From an uncultured Collinsella sp. (GTDB lineage: Bacteria > Actinomycetota > Coriobacteriia > Coriobacteriales > Coriobacteriaceae): DNA of 64,000 nucleotides. The stretch's first letter is position 1. Each line of letters begins with the position of its first letter. Position numbers and translations under genes: made by a program. The stretch covers positions 1-64,000 of the forward strand of contig CASDZW010000011.1 of NCBI GenBank assembly GCA_949285915.1, read 5' to 3'. A model generated the notes under the pieces. That model searched no databases, was not told the DNA's origin, and saw nothing but the letters and a program-made list of their open reading frames with translations. Of this stretch, positions 44,426 through 53,532 are shown piece by piece.

Positions 44426-45976
44426 ATGCCTCTCTCACTTAAAGACCTCGGGCTGGTCGACGCGGCGTTTCGCTTCGGCGGCTCCTACATCATGTCACTC
44501 GATGCGGGCACCACGTCGGTGCGCGCCGTTATTGTGGACGAGTTTGGCGGGGTCGTCGCTCAGGCGTCGCGCCCCCTCGGCATGCACTACCCCCATCCCG
44601 GTTGGGTCGAGCAGGACCCCACCGAGATCTTGGCATCCATGATCTCGGTCATTGTCGAGGCCCAGTTCAAAAGCGGTATCCATTCCGAGGACATCGCCGC
44701 GGTGGGCATCTCCAACCAGCGCGAGACGTGCATCGTCTGGGACCGCGAGAGCGGCCAGCCCGTTTACAACGCCATCGGCTGGCAGTGCCGCCGCACGGCG
44801 GACGCCGCTCGGACGCTTTCCGACCCGGACACCGCGGCCATGATCCGCTCCAAGACGGGCCTCACGCCCGACGCCTACTTCTCCGCTACAAAGCTCGCCT
44901 GGATCCTCGACAACGTTGCGGGCGCGCGCGAGATGGCAGACGCCGGCAAGCTCGTCTTTGGTACGGTCGACACCTGGCTCATCTACAACCTCACGGGCGG
45001 TGCGGTCATCGCCACCGACTACACCAACGCGAGCCGCACGATGCTCTTTAACATCCGCACGCTCGATTGGGATGACGAGCTGCTTGCGCTCTTTGGTATT
45101 CCGCGCGCCATGATGCCAGAGCTCAAGTGGAGCTCCGACGACTACGGGCATGTCTCGCACGAGATCATGAGTCATCGGCCGCCCATTACCGGTGTGGCGG
45201 GCGACCAGCAGGCGTCGCTCTTTGGCCATTGTTGCTTCCGTCCGGGCGAGGCCAAGAACACCTATGGCACGGGCTGCTTCTTGCTGATGAACACGGGCGA
45301 TGAGGTCGTTGAATCCAGCGAGGGGCTCGTGGCAACCGTGGGCATCGCCGAAGGCGGACGCGTGAGTTACGCGCTCGAGGGTTCGATTTTCCATGCGGGG
45401 TCGGTCATGCGCTGGCTGCGCGATGGGCTCGGCATCATCGACGACGTCCAATCGACCGCGGAGGTTGCGCGCTCCTGTGCGACAAACGACGGTTGCTACC
45501 TCGTGCCGGCGTTCAGCGGTCTCGGCGCCCCTTGGTGGGATGCCGACGCGCGCGGGCTCATCTGCGGGCTCACGGCCGCCTCGACGCGCTCGACCATCGT
45601 GCGCGCCGCATGCGAGTCACTCGCCTACCAAGTCTATGATGTGCTGCGCGCCATGGAGCGTGCCGCCGGCTGCGAGCTCAGCGAGCTGCGTGTCGATGGT
45701 GGTGCCTCGCGCAACGATTTCATCATGCAGTTCCAGGCGGACCTGTTGAAGATTCCCGTCGTGCAGTCGGAGTCCGTCGAGACGACGGCTATAGGCGCGG
45801 CGTACCTCGCGGGGCTTTTCGTTGGGTATTGGGAGGACCGCGAGGAGCTGCTCTCCAACTGCGCCGTTGCAGAGCGTTTCTCTCCGGCACTTGGAGATGA
45901 GGCGGAGGAGCTGCGCCGGCGCAACCTACACGGCTGGCACGATGCCGTCAAGCGCTCCCGCTCAACCGTCGCCTAA
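44426..45976 (+). CDS. glpK: Glycerol kinase
   Basis: 516 residues of the FGGY family. SLDAGTTSVRAVIVDEFG is the phosphate-binding start; GISNQRETCIVWDRESGQPVYNAIGWQCRRT is typical of glycerol kinases, and YGTGCFLLMNTG plus GVAGDQQASLFG complete the pattern. An N-terminal extension of about 19 residues precedes the usual start; ATG 44426 has AAAGGGTGAT upstream, and an internal ATG at 44492 is the alternative. It makes sn-glycerol 3-phosphate from glycerol and ATP. No glpF or glpD is nearby. Confidence 0.92.
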   Translation: MPLSLKDLGLVDAAFRFGGSYIMSLDAGTTSVRAVIVDEFGGVVAQASRPLGMHYPHPGWVEQDPTEILASMISVIVEAQFKSGIHSEDIAAVGISNQRETCIVWDRESGQPVYNAIGWQCRRTADAARTLSDPDTAAMIRSKTGLTPDAYFSATKLAWILDNVAGAREMADAGKLVFGTVDTWLIYNLTGGAVIATDYTNASRTMLFNIRTLDWDDELLALFGIPRAMMPELKWSSDDYGHVSHEIMSHRPPITGVAGDQQASLFGHCCFRPGEAKNTYGTGCFLLMNTGDEVVESSEGLVATVGIAEGGRVSYALEGSIFHAGSVMRWLRDGLGIIDDVQSTAEVARSCATNDGCYLVPAFSGLGAPWWDADARGLICGLTAASTRSTIVRAACESLAYQVYDVLRAMERAAGCELSELRVDGGASRNDFIMQFQADLLKIPVVQSESVETTAIGAAYLAGLFVGYWEDREELLSNCAVAERFSPALGDEAEELRRRNLHGWHDAVKRSRSTVA

Positions 45977-45991
45977 CACAGCGCGCTGCCC

Positions 45992-46046
45992 GATGCCGGA
46001 CATTGCCTGACGGCCTGCCTCTCCTGATGCCGAGCGTTGCCTAGCG
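45992..46046. repeat. Two imperfect 21-bp direct repeats between glpK and the Mga-like regulator
   Basis: GATGCCG-four bases-TTGCCT-two bases-CG occurs at 45992-46012 and again at 46026-46046, with 15 of 21 positions fixed. They lie between convergent genes. Confidence 0.6.
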
Positions 46047-46056
46047 CCGCGCAACC

Positions 46057-47508
46057 TTAGTCTCCGCCCGTCGTGCTTGCTTGCAGGTGCCGGGCGAGCA
46101 TCTCTCCCTCCTCGGCAACTGAGGTGCCAACGATAGGGTACGAGCCCGTTTCCTGGGGCGTTTCGAGTGCGTATTCGCGGTCGACAACAATAATCCCGCG
46201 CGCCTCCGGGGCGTTCTCCAGCAGGCGGGCGAGCTCTGCCCCGGCCGCCTCTATGGTAGGACATGCCCGCTCCAGGGCGTGCGCGGTCCCCGGAAGCTGC
46301 CGCTCAATGGCAGCGGCAATGGTCAGACGGTTGAGCTCGCTTGCCGTGACGATGGCGCAGCAGATGCGCTCGGGCGTGGTATCGGTATCGATAAGAGGCA
46401 GAATCTGCAGCACAAACTGCACGATGAGGTCGTCGTTTTCTCCCGCTCCCGCCGGTGCAAACGTTTGAGACCACGCCTTCACGATCTCTCGGCACGCATC
46501 GAGCACGGGGCGCCGTGCGTCGGGAATAGGGCGGTCTTGCGTGAAGGCTGTTGCGGCCGCCCCCAGGCGGATAAAGAGAAAGAGCCTCCGCAGTGCCGCG
46601 CGGAAGAGCTCCGTTTCGCAGGCCTTTTTGCCAAAGTGCGCGCGCATGCGCTTCTCGAGGTCGCGGTAGGAGGCATCTCCGTCTGCCCAGAGGGCGAGCG
46701 CATCGGTTGAGCTGATGCGGTTTTTGGCGGAAACGCAGGCAGACATAGCGGCCATAAAGAGCGCCTCCTGGTGTCCAAAACGTCGACCATCCACCTCCGT
46801 ATCCTCTTCAAAAAACGTAACCTCCGGCATGTCCGCCACCGCGTCAAGAAAACCCTGGTCAAGCGGGTGCCCGCCGCGCTCAAGGGTAAGCCCGGTCGAG
46901 GCTCGCAAAAATGACCGGTCAAGATCAGTAAGGGTAAAGCCCAGCCTGCTCTCAAGCGCGGCAATCATGCGGTTCACGCCGGGTAGATGCGCCTCAAGCA
47001 CCGGGGGCCGGAATCCGAGCGCCGTTCTCACCAAAATGCTGATATAGCGCAGCGCGAGCTCGCTCGCGTCAAGCGAGCTGCGCCTCACGGTACCGCCCGC
47101 TGCTTCCAAAAAGGCCGCTGCCTTGCGGTTGAGCGCGTAAGCGGCAGAGACAGAGAGGCCGCGCCGTCTCGCAAAGGTGGCGACATCCACCTTTCCCGTT
47201 AGATACTCGTTGCAAAGAAGCAGCAGGTTGGACTCGCGGTATACGTGCTGTATGAGTTCGAGCAGCGTGGTTGCGCGGTCAAAGCGCACAAGGACGGTGC
47301 CGTGCCTGCGCTCATGCGCGCGCACGTAGGGAGAGAGCAGCGCCCGCAGCGCATCGATGTCAGAAAGCGCGGTGTTGCGGTCGACGCCAAGCTCGCTCGC
47401 CAGCGTGCTTATATGCTGTTCTGGCTGGTAGTAGAAACGCTCGGTCAAGACGACGTGGCGTGCCACGTTGCGCTCCAAATACCGGTCGAGTTCCACGGCA
47501 ACCTCCAT
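46057..47508 (-). CDS. Mga-like helix-turn-helix transcriptional regulator
   Basis: 483 residues. The N-terminal winged helix (residues ~15-65) has QHISTLASELGVDRNTALSDIDALRALL, and a second helix-turn-helix around 105-135 has TFARRRGLSVSAAYALNRKAAAFL, the two-HTH arrangement of Mga/BglG-like activators. A long helical middle follows, and a C-terminal segment (RGIIVVDREYALETPQETGSYPIVG) is shaped like a PTS EIIB-like fold. It is transcribed away from the amidohydrolase-MFS genes, 112 bases apart, and probably regulates them. The inducer is unknown. Confidence 0.78.
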   Translation of the reverse strand: MEVAVELDRYLERNVARHVVLTERFYYQPEQHISTLASELGVDRNTALSDIDALRALLSPYVRAHERRHGTVLVRFDRATTLLELIQHVYRESNLLLLCNEYLTGKVDVATFARRRGLSVSAAYALNRKAAAFLEAAGGTVRRSSLDASELALRYISILVRTALGFRPPVLEAHLPGVNRMIAALESRLGFTLTDLDRSFLRASTGLTLERGGHPLDQGFLDAVADMPEVTFFEEDTEVDGRRFGHQEALFMAAMSACVSAKNRISSTDALALWADGDASYRDLEKRMRAHFGKKACETELFRAALRRLFLFIRLGAAATAFTQDRPIPDARRPVLDACREIVKAWSQTFAPAGAGENDDLIVQFVLQILPLIDTDTTPERICCAIVTASELNRLTIAAAIERQLPGTAHALERACPTIEAAGAELARLLENAPEARGIIVVDREYALETPQETGSYPIVGTSVAEEGEMLARHLQASTTGGD

Positions 47509-47620
47509 TCCAGATTATTCACAAAACAAAGTATAAATGAATGAAAACGCGATACGCACGACCCGGCGCCCGGTGGGAAGATGAGGCCATCAGCCAAGCT
47601 CCCAAGGTAAGGAGTGCATC

Positions 47621-48841
47621 GTGAAGACCGCCCTGGAAGAAGCCGCCCGCATCGAAGACCAGATCATCGCGTGGCGCCGTCATATCCACACAAACCCCGA
47701 GAAGGGCTTTGACCTTCCCGCGACGCAGGCGTACGTGGCCGAGGAGCTCGCTCGCATGGGTATTGAGGCCAAGCCCTGCGGTGGCGAGATTCCTTCTGAG
47801 GTGGTGGAGAAGTACGAGCGCGCCGGTTTTGGGCGCATGGAGCACGCGACCGGCCTTGTTGCGACCATCGGCCAGGGCTCGCCTTGCATCCTGCTGCGTG
47901 CCGACTACGACGCTCTTCCGCTCACCGAGCTCGCCGACGTTCCTTATAAGTCCCAGTGCGAGGGCCTCATGCACGCCTGTGGCCACGATTCGCATGCGGC
48001 AATGCTTCTGGGCGCTGCCAAGATCCTGAAGGAGCACGAGGCGGAGCTAAAGGGCACCGTCAAGCTCATGTTCCAGCCGGGCGAGGAGATGGGCTGCGGC
48101 TCCAAGCTCATGATCGACGACGGCCTGCTCGAGAACCCGCATGTCGACGCCGCGTTTGCGCTTCACGTCATGCCCGACCTCGAGCGCGGCCGCTTCTTCT
48201 TTGCGCCCGACGTTGCGAGCGCCTCGATGGACACGTTCATCATCCAGATCCAGGGCAAGGGCGGTCACAGCTCCATGCCCAACCAGACCATCGACGCCTC
48301 TATGATCGCCACGCAGCTCTACACGCAGCTGAACCTCCTTATGACGCGTGAGGCAGACCCGCGCAGCATGGTGACCTTCTCTATTGGAGCCGTCCAGGCG
48401 GGCACCGTGACCAACATCATTCCCGATAGCGCCGTTCTCCAGGGCAACATGCGCACGCTCTCGCGCGCGGACCGCGATCATTTGGTGGAGCGCATCCCCG
48501 AGATGGTCGACGGTATCGTGCGCGCCTGGCGCGGTACCTACCACATCGATTTCTTCAGCACGCCGACTACCAACAACGACGCCGACTTCATTCGAGAGGT
48601 CACCCCGTCGGTTGCCGACGTGGTGGGTCAGGACAACGTCATCTCCTGCCCGCCGCTCTCCGGCACCGAGGACTTCTCCTACGTGAGCCAGGCGGTCCCG
48701 TCGCTCTTTATGCAGCTCGGCACCGGCGGCGAGTATCCGGTGCACAACCCCAACATGACGCTCGACGAGTCGCTCTTCAAGCTGGGGTGCGCGGCGCACG
48801 TCAGCGTTGCCATGGACTGGCTCGCCTCCCACGCGGCCTAA
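47621..48841 (+). CDS. M20-family amidohydrolase
   Basis: 406 residues. WRRHIHTNPEKGFDLPATQAYVAEEL, the metal-binding HACGHDSHAAMLLGAA, FQPGEEMGCGSKLMI and GTEDFSYVSQAVPSLFMQLG are the conserved blocks of the aminoacylase/IAA-amino-acid hydrolase group. A dimerisation domain lies in the middle (GKGGHSSMPNQTIDASM). It is predicted to split an N-acyl amino acid or similar amide using two metal ions. The start is GTG at 47621, behind TAAGGAGTG. It is followed by an MFS transporter, so import and hydrolysis of one substrate is likely. Confidence 0.9.
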   Translation: MKTALEEAARIEDQIIAWRRHIHTNPEKGFDLPATQAYVAEELARMGIEAKPCGGEIPSEVVEKYERAGFGRMEHATGLVATIGQGSPCILLRADYDALPLTELADVPYKSQCEGLMHACGHDSHAAMLLGAAKILKEHEAELKGTVKLMFQPGEEMGCGSKLMIDDGLLENPHVDAAFALHVMPDLERGRFFFAPDVASASMDTFIIQIQGKGGHSSMPNQTIDASMIATQLYTQLNLLMTREADPRSMVTFSIGAVQAGTVTNIIPDSAVLQGNMRTLSRADRDHLVERIPEMVDGIVRAWRGTYHIDFFSTPTTNNDADFIREVTPSVADVVGQDNVISCPPLSGTEDFSYVSQAVPSLFMQLGTGGEYPVHNPNMTLDESLFKLGCAAHVSVAMDWLASHAA

Positions 48842-48934
48842 GGCCACCGGTACTGAAACGCCCGGGTGCGGTGTCGCCCCCAGCCCGGGCGCTTGGCGGC
48901 CATGCGGCCGCTCGAATAGGAAAGAGAGGAAACA

Positions 48935-50170
48935 ATGGGAAAGCTCAAGGGTAAAGAGGTAGCGATCTTTCTGACGCTCTTCTTCATCGGTCTGGTGGCC
49001 AATCTCGACAAGTCGCTGATCGGCGTTGCCGCAACGGCCATCCGCGGTGAGTACGGGTACTCCGCGACGGAGTTCGCCAACATCACCAACCTCTATTACG
49101 CGAGCAACATCGTAATGACGCTCGTCTCCGGCTGGATCGTCGACCGCTTTGGCTATAAGCCGTTCATGGTCACGGCCCTTACCATCCTCACGGTGGCCTC
49201 GCTCACCTTCGGCCTCTCCGGCATGCTCGCCGCCGGCGCCGGCGGAGCGGTGGGTGTGCTTACCGGCCTTCTGGCCTCGCGCTTCTTCATCGGCATCGGT
49301 CAGACGGGCTACACCAACGGCGTGTCCAAGGTCATTGTCGAGAACTTCCAGCCCGAGGTTCGTCAGACCGTGCAGTCCGTGGTCGTCGCCACGGCCGGCC
49401 TGGGCGCCCTGCTTGCCTACACCGTGTTCACGGGTCTTGTGGGCATGGGCTGGCAGATTGCCTACTACGTGCTCTCCGCACTCTTCTTGATCGCGCTTGT
49501 GCTCATGGTGGTCATCGTCCCCAAGAAGTACACCCCGCCTGCGGGCAGCGTGTCGCTCTTCACCGCTTGGAAGCACAAGAACTCGCTCGTCCTCGGCTTC
49601 GCGCTTCTGTGCAACAACATGGTGGGCGTGGTCTCGCTCGCCTGGCTGCCCTCTTACCTGCAGAGCATCGAGGTCATCAAGGCCGAGATGGCCGTGAACC
49701 CGGGTCTTACCAACATGATCCTTATCGGGTACGCCATCGTGATGGGCGTCGCCATGGTCGCCTCCAACTTCATCATCAAGGCTTGGTTCCGCGGTAAGGA
49801 GAAGATCTTCGCGGTCATCTGCAGCGCTATCGGCGCCGTGCTCCTCTACATGATGACCACCTCGCAGGAGCTTATGGCCATCGTCGCTTTCCTCTACAGC
49901 TCCACGTTCTTGCTCATGCTCGTCTTCAGCGCCATCGTCGCTTTGCCCTACGCGCCGCTTGCCAACGAGGACGGCACCATCGTGCCCGTCTCGATGATCG
50001 CTTCCTCCTACGCGGTCATCAACATCATGGCGTTCCTCGGCGCCATCATCGGCAACACCGTTGTGGCGGGTATTGCCGACGCCATGGGCTTCTCGGTTGG
50101 CTTTGCTGCGCTCGCCATTCCGTTTCTGCTCTCTGGCCTGGCGCTCTTCCTGCTGCCCAAGACCAAGTAG
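48935..50170 (+). CDS. MFS transporter
   Basis: 411 residues and about twelve hydrophobic helices. SGWIVDRFGYKPFMVTAL between helices 2 and 3 is the MFS A-motif. It is 93 bases after the amidohydrolase, with a GAAAGAGAGGAAACA ribosome site. It probably imports the amide substrate or exports a product of the amidohydrolase. A strong terminator follows. The exact subfamily was not recognised. Confidence 0.88.
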   Translation: MGKLKGKEVAIFLTLFFIGLVANLDKSLIGVAATAIRGEYGYSATEFANITNLYYASNIVMTLVSGWIVDRFGYKPFMVTALTILTVASLTFGLSGMLAAGAGGAVGVLTGLLASRFFIGIGQTGYTNGVSKVIVENFQPEVRQTVQSVVVATAGLGALLAYTVFTGLVGMGWQIAYYVLSALFLIALVLMVVIVPKKYTPPAGSVSLFTAWKHKNSLVLGFALLCNNMVGVVSLAWLPSYLQSIEVIKAEMAVNPGLTNMILIGYAIVMGVAMVASNFIIKAWFRGKEKIFAVICSAIGAVLLYMMTTSQELMAIVAFLYSSTFLLMLVFSAIVALPYAPLANEDGTIVPVSMIASSYAVINIMAFLGAIIGNTVVAGIADAMGFSVGFAALAIPFLLSGLALFLLPKTK

Positions 50171-50215
50171 CACACCTCTTCTGACGTAGCGCGTCTCTCG
50201 CGCCAGACATGCCAT

Positions 50216-50265
50216 GAGCGCCTCCCGGCAGCTGGGACGGACCCCTGCCGGGAGGCGCTCGCTTT
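50216..50265 (+). terminator. Rho-independent terminator after the MFS gene
   Basis: A perfect 16-bp stem GAGCGCCTCCCGGCAG (50216-50231) and CTGCCGGGAGGCGCTC (50245-50260), then GCTTT. Very stable, with a short T tail. Confidence 0.82.
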
Positions 50266-50355
50266 AACCCGCCTGTCAGCCCGGCGGCGCAAACGCGCGT
50301 TATTCAGTAATATAGGAAGCGACGTATTTTACCCATTCGTTTGAGAGGACGAAGC

Positions 50356-50796
50356 ATGCGTATCGCCATCGGCGCCGACCACGGCGGGTTCGAGCAGAAG
50401 CAGGAGCTTAAGGCCTATATCGCCAACGAGCTCGGCTGCGAGGTCGAGGACATGGGATGCGACTCCACCGAGAGCGTCGACTATCCCGATTACGCCGCGC
50501 CTGTGGCGCGCGCGGTGGCCGAGGGCTCTGCCGACTTTGGCGTGCTTGTCTGCGGCACGGGTATTGGCATGGCCATTGCGGCGGACAAGATCGACGGCGT
50601 GCGCGCCTCTTCGATCACCTCGCCCGCGTTTGCTGAGCTTTTCCGTCAGCACAACAACGGCAACGTCGTGTGCCTCTCCGGTCGCTTCGTCGACCTCGAC
50701 GTCAACAAAAAGATCGTAAAGACATTCCTCACGACTGCCTTTGAGGGAGGCCGTCACGAGGGCCGTATCGCCAAAATCACGGCGCTCGAGGGCTAA
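50356..50796 (+). CDS. rpiB: Ribose-5-phosphate isomerase B
   Basis: 146 residues, normal for RpiB. MRIAIGADHGGFEQKQELKAY is the typical start, with the active-site Cys in VLVCGTGIGMAIAADKIDGVRAS and RQHNNGNVVCLSGR. It interconverts ribose 5-phosphate and ribulose 5-phosphate; some relatives act on allose or galactose 6-phosphates. The ATG follows GAGGACGAAGC. It is separated from the ATP synthase operon by that operon's promoter. Confidence 0.94.
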   Translation: MRIAIGADHGGFEQKQELKAYIANELGCEVEDMGCDSTESVDYPDYAAPVARAVAEGSADFGVLVCGTGIGMAIAADKIDGVRASSITSPAFAELFRQHNNGNVVCLSGRFVDLDVNKKIVKTFLTTAFEGGRHEGRIAKITALEG

Positions 50797-50882
50797 GGCT
50801 TTTCAAACCGGGGCAATCGTCACGTAAAAAGCACCGCTGAACAGGCAAGATGACGCGTCTGTGTCACGTCATGGTTTCATCT

Positions 50883-50911
50883 GTTGACTTTTCGGTGGGG
50901 CTGGCTAGAGT
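50883..50911 (+). promoter_or_regulatory. Promoter of the ATP synthase operon
   Basis: TTGACT at 50883-50888 and TAGAGT at 50906-50911 with a 17-base spacer. The start would fall near 50918, about 53 bases before the first gene. Confidence 0.65.
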
Positions 50912-50970
50912 ATTCGGAACGAGATTCGAATCACTTGTTTGCGCGGGTGGTTCGAGCAGGGAGGTGCAAG

Positions 50971-51276
50971 ATGTTGTCTGCCCTTGATTGGCCGGGCAGC
51001 ACCGTGCACATCGTCATCGGGGCTCTCGTGGGTCTGGTCGCCTTCGTCCCCTTGGCAGCGGCGCTCGCACCGGTGCTTAAGGGTACGAACCGGGTGAACA
51101 TGGTGGCGGGGATGCTGGCAATCGGCGTCTCGTTCGCTGTGCTCCTCGTGGGCGTCTTTGCCGCCCACCTCCTCGACCGCGGCGGTTTGGTGCCGTTTGC
51201 GGTGGGGGAGATGTGCGGGTTCGTGGGAGCGCTGGTCGTCATTCCCACCGTCTTGGTGGTTATGCTCGGCAGATGA
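50971..51276 (+). CDS. Small membrane protein at the head of the ATP synthase operon (AtpI position)
   Basis: 101 residues with three or four hydrophobic helices (VHIVIGALVGLVAFVPLAAALAP; VNMVAGMLAIGVSFAVLLVGVFAAHLL; VGEMCGFVGALVVIPTVLVVML). It occupies the place of atpI but shows no clear AtpI motif. AtpI proteins help c-ring assembly or magnesium supply; a similar role is inferred from position. ATG 50971 is well supported by GGGAGGTGCAAG, while an in-frame ATG at 50884 lies inside the promoter. Confidence 0.75.
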   Translation: MLSALDWPGSTVHIVIGALVGLVAFVPLAAALAPVLKGTNRVNMVAGMLAIGVSFAVLLVGVFAAHLLDRGGLVPFAVGEMCGFVGALVVIPTVLVVMLGR

Positions 51277-51315
51277 CGGTCCGGCCTTGTGCCGGCTGGA
51301 AGAAAAGGTGGAACT

Positions 51316-52113
51316 TTGGAAGCGTTCGCAAAGCTTTCGGGTGAGATCCAAGAGCTCGTTGCCGAGTTTTCCTCGGCACCCGTGGCGGGCGACCTCACAT
51401 TTGGCCTCACGCAGTACTCGTTTTGGCTGCTTGTTGCCGCGGTGGTGCTCGCCGTCGTCATGGTCCTCTTCGTCAAGAAGCAGACGCTCGTACCGCACGG
51501 CTTTTTTGTCAACGGCGTCGAGTACCTCGTTGAGTACGTGCAAAACGACGTGGCCAAGGGTGTTGTCGGTACCGAGTGGCGCCGTCACTTCCCGTTCCTC
51601 GCCACGATCTTCTTCTTCATCCTCATCAACAACTTCATCGGCCTCATCCCAGGCATGAAGCCGGGTACGGGCGCCATCGGCTGCACGGCCGCGCTCGCGC
51701 TCGTCACCTTTGTGTACTTCATCTACTTCGGATGCAAGAAGCACGGCTTCATTGGGTATTGGAAGAGCTTGGCACCCGCGGGCGTGGCCTTCCCCATGAA
51801 CGTGTTCGTGTGGGTTATCGAGGTTTTCTCGCTGCTGCTCCGCCCGATCACGCTTGCCATCCGTCTGTTCTGCAACATGTTCGCCGGTCATATCGTCATG
51901 GGCTCGTTCTCCATCATGGCGGCGCTCTTTGCGGAGCCTCTTCTTGAGCACTTCAGCGCCATGAACGCGCTCGGGGCACTCCCGAGCGTCGCATGGCTCG
52001 CCATCCTGCTTGTTATCTATGCGGTCGAGCTCATCGTCGCGTTTGTGCAGGCGTACGTGTTCACGGTGCTTGCCGCCGTGTACATCCAGATCGCTGAGGC
52101 CGAGGGGCACTAG
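51316..52113 (+). CDS. atpB: ATP synthase Fo subunit a
   Basis: 265 residues with five or six helices. LLLRPITLAIRLFCNMFAGHIVMG includes the essential Arg (Arg183, equivalent to E. coli Arg210) of the proton half-channels. ILINNFIGLIPGMKPGTG and the C-terminal helix (VIYAVELIVAFVQAYVFTVLAAVYI) complete the family pattern. TTG 51316 is chosen for its AAAAGGTGG ribosome site; GTG 51289 is in frame with weaker support. Second gene of the operon. Confidence 0.95.
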   Translation: MEAFAKLSGEIQELVAEFSSAPVAGDLTFGLTQYSFWLLVAAVVLAVVMVLFVKKQTLVPHGFFVNGVEYLVEYVQNDVAKGVVGTEWRRHFPFLATIFFFILINNFIGLIPGMKPGTGAIGCTAALALVTFVYFIYFGCKKHGFIGYWKSLAPAGVAFPMNVFVWVIEVFSLLLRPITLAIRLFCNMFAGHIVMGSFSIMAALFAEPLLEHFSAMNALGALPSVAWLAILLVIYAVELIVAFVQAYVFTVLAAVYIQIAEAEGH

Positions 52114-52174
52114 CCGCCCGGCCCGCTTTACAGGTCACCACGGGCCCGCTCCCCGGACCCGGGTAGATAGTTGG

Positions 52175-52203
52175 TACTTAGCGCCACAGGCTACTTAGCG
52201 CCA
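52175..52203. repeat. 12-bp direct repeat before atpE
   Basis: TACTTAGCGCCA occurs at 52175-52186 and 52192-52203, ending about 10 bases before the atpE ribosome site. It could influence translation of the highly expressed c subunit; no function is visible. Confidence 0.6.
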
Positions 52204-52226
52204 AGGCGCACGTCAAAGGAGGAATC

Positions 52227-52418
52227 GTGGGAGTTATCGGTTACGGTCTCGGTGTTATCGGTGCCGGTCTTGCTATTGGCCTTGCTGCCTTCGGTGCCAC
52301 GAGCGCCATGGCTCGCCAGCCCGAGATCCAGGGTCGCGCCTTCACCGTCTTCATTCTGGCGTCCGCGTTTACCGAGGCACTCGGCCTCATCGGCTTCGTC
52401 GTGACGCTCATCGCCTAA
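52227..52418 (+). CDS. atpE: ATP synthase Fo subunit c
   Basis: 63 residues, shorter than the usual 70-85. The first helix has the packed-glycine pattern GVIGAGLAIGLAAFGATSA, the loop is ARQPEIQG, and the second helix carries the ion-binding carboxylate Glu50 in ASAFTEALGLIGFV. The residue after Glu is Ala, not the Ser/Thr seen in sodium-binding c subunits, which argues for proton use. The start is GTG with AAAGGAGGAATC directly before it. The short N-terminus is real, because an in-frame stop lies just upstream. Confidence 0.95.
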   Translation: MGVIGYGLGVIGAGLAIGLAAFGATSAMARQPEIQGRAFTVFILASAFTEALGLIGFVVTLIA

Positions 52419-52460
52419 GGGAAGCTCGCTGAGTCTCATCTGAGTTAAGGAGCTGACCTT

Positions 52461-53057
52461 ATGAAGCACAACGTCTATGTGATGGGCCTCGCCGGTGTTG
52501 CGGCCGCCCTCGCGCTGCCCCGCCCGGCGTTTGCCGAGGAGGCCGCCGGCGGTGCGGACATCCTCATCCCCAAGATGGCGGAGTTCATCCCGGCGCTCAT
52601 CGCGTTTCTGATCATCCTCATCGTGCTCGCCAAGATGGCGTGGCCGCAGATTCTCGCCACCATGGAGGAGCGCGAGAAGCGCATCGCCGATAGCCTTGAC
52701 GAGGCCGAGAAGACCCGCCAGAAGGCAATCGCCGACCGCAAGGCGTCCGACGACATCGTGACCGACGCGCGCCGTCAGGCGGCCGAGATCGTGCTCGCCG
52801 CCCGCCAGGACGCGGAGGCCGAGCGTTCGCGCATCCTTGCCGCCGCGCACGCCGAGGCGGAGGACATCCTCGCCAAGGCGCACACGTCTGCGGAGGAGGA
52901 GCGCCGCTCCATCTACGCCGATGCCGCCGCCTCCATCGCAGACCTCTCGGTCTCGGTGGCCTCCAAGATCGTCGCCAAGACGCTCGACGAGGACGGCGAG
53001 CAGCGTCGCCTCATCGAGCGCTACATCGAGGAAGCGGGTAGCCTGAATGCCGACTAG
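52461..53057 (+). CDS. atpF: ATP synthase Fo subunit b, with signal-peptide-like N-terminus
   Basis: 198 residues. It begins with what looks like a cleavable signal peptide (KHNVYVMGLAGVAAALALPRPAFA then EE), followed by the membrane helix FIPALIAFLIILIVLAKMAWP and a long, highly charged coiled coil that forms the peripheral stalk. A signal sequence on subunit b is unusual outside some actinobacterial and clostridial lineages. It overlaps atpH by 11 bases. Confidence 0.93.
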   Translation: MKHNVYVMGLAGVAAALALPRPAFAEEAAGGADILIPKMAEFIPALIAFLIILIVLAKMAWPQILATMEEREKRIADSLDEAEKTRQKAIADRKASDDIVTDARRQAAEIVLAARQDAEAERSRILAAAHAEAEDILAKAHTSAEEERRSIYADAAASIADLSVSVASKIVAKTLDEDGEQRRLIERYIEEAGSLNAD

Positions 53058-53532
53058 CCGGAAGCAGGAGCGCGTTCTCGAGACCTATGCTCGCACGCTC
53101 ATCGAGGCGGGCAAGGGCCAGGGGCGCGTGTTCAAGAACCGCGCTGACCTGGAGACCCTCGCCTCTGCGTCGCCCGAGCTTCTGGGCGTGCTCGCCACGA
53201 TGGCCGAGCGCGGGCAGCTCGATCTTCTCTCTGAGGTCGCGGCGACCTATCACGCCATGACCGAGGAGGACGAGGACGTGGTGGGCGTCAAGGTCACCAC
53301 GGCCGTGCCGCTCGACGACGACCTGCGCGCCAAGATTTCTGCGCGCGTGCGCGAGCGTCTGGGCCGCGAGGTCTTCCTCATCGAGAACGTCGATCCGTCT
53401 ATCATCGGCGGCCTTGTGATCGAGGCGCGCGGCCAGCGCCGCGACATCTCGGTCAAGACGCAGCTGCGCGCTGCGCGCGAGGCCCTCGATTCCACCACTG
53501 CCACTATCGGAGGGGAGGCAGCCCATGAGTGA
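53047..53532 (+). CDS. atpH: ATP synthase F1 subunit delta
   Basis: 161 residues. [20 protein letters not shown] opens the N-terminal helical domain, and the C-terminal part has [43 protein letters not shown], the conserved delta signature. It joins the stalk to the top of F1. It overlaps both neighbours, so translation is coupled. Confidence 0.94.
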   Translation: MPTSRKQERVLETYARTLIEAGKGQGRVFKNRADLETLASASPELLGVLATMAERGQLDLLSEVAATYHAMTEEDEDVVGVKVTTAVPLDDDLRAKISARVRERLGREVFLIENVDPSIIGGLVIEARGQRRDISVKTQLRAAREALDSTTATIGGEAAHE

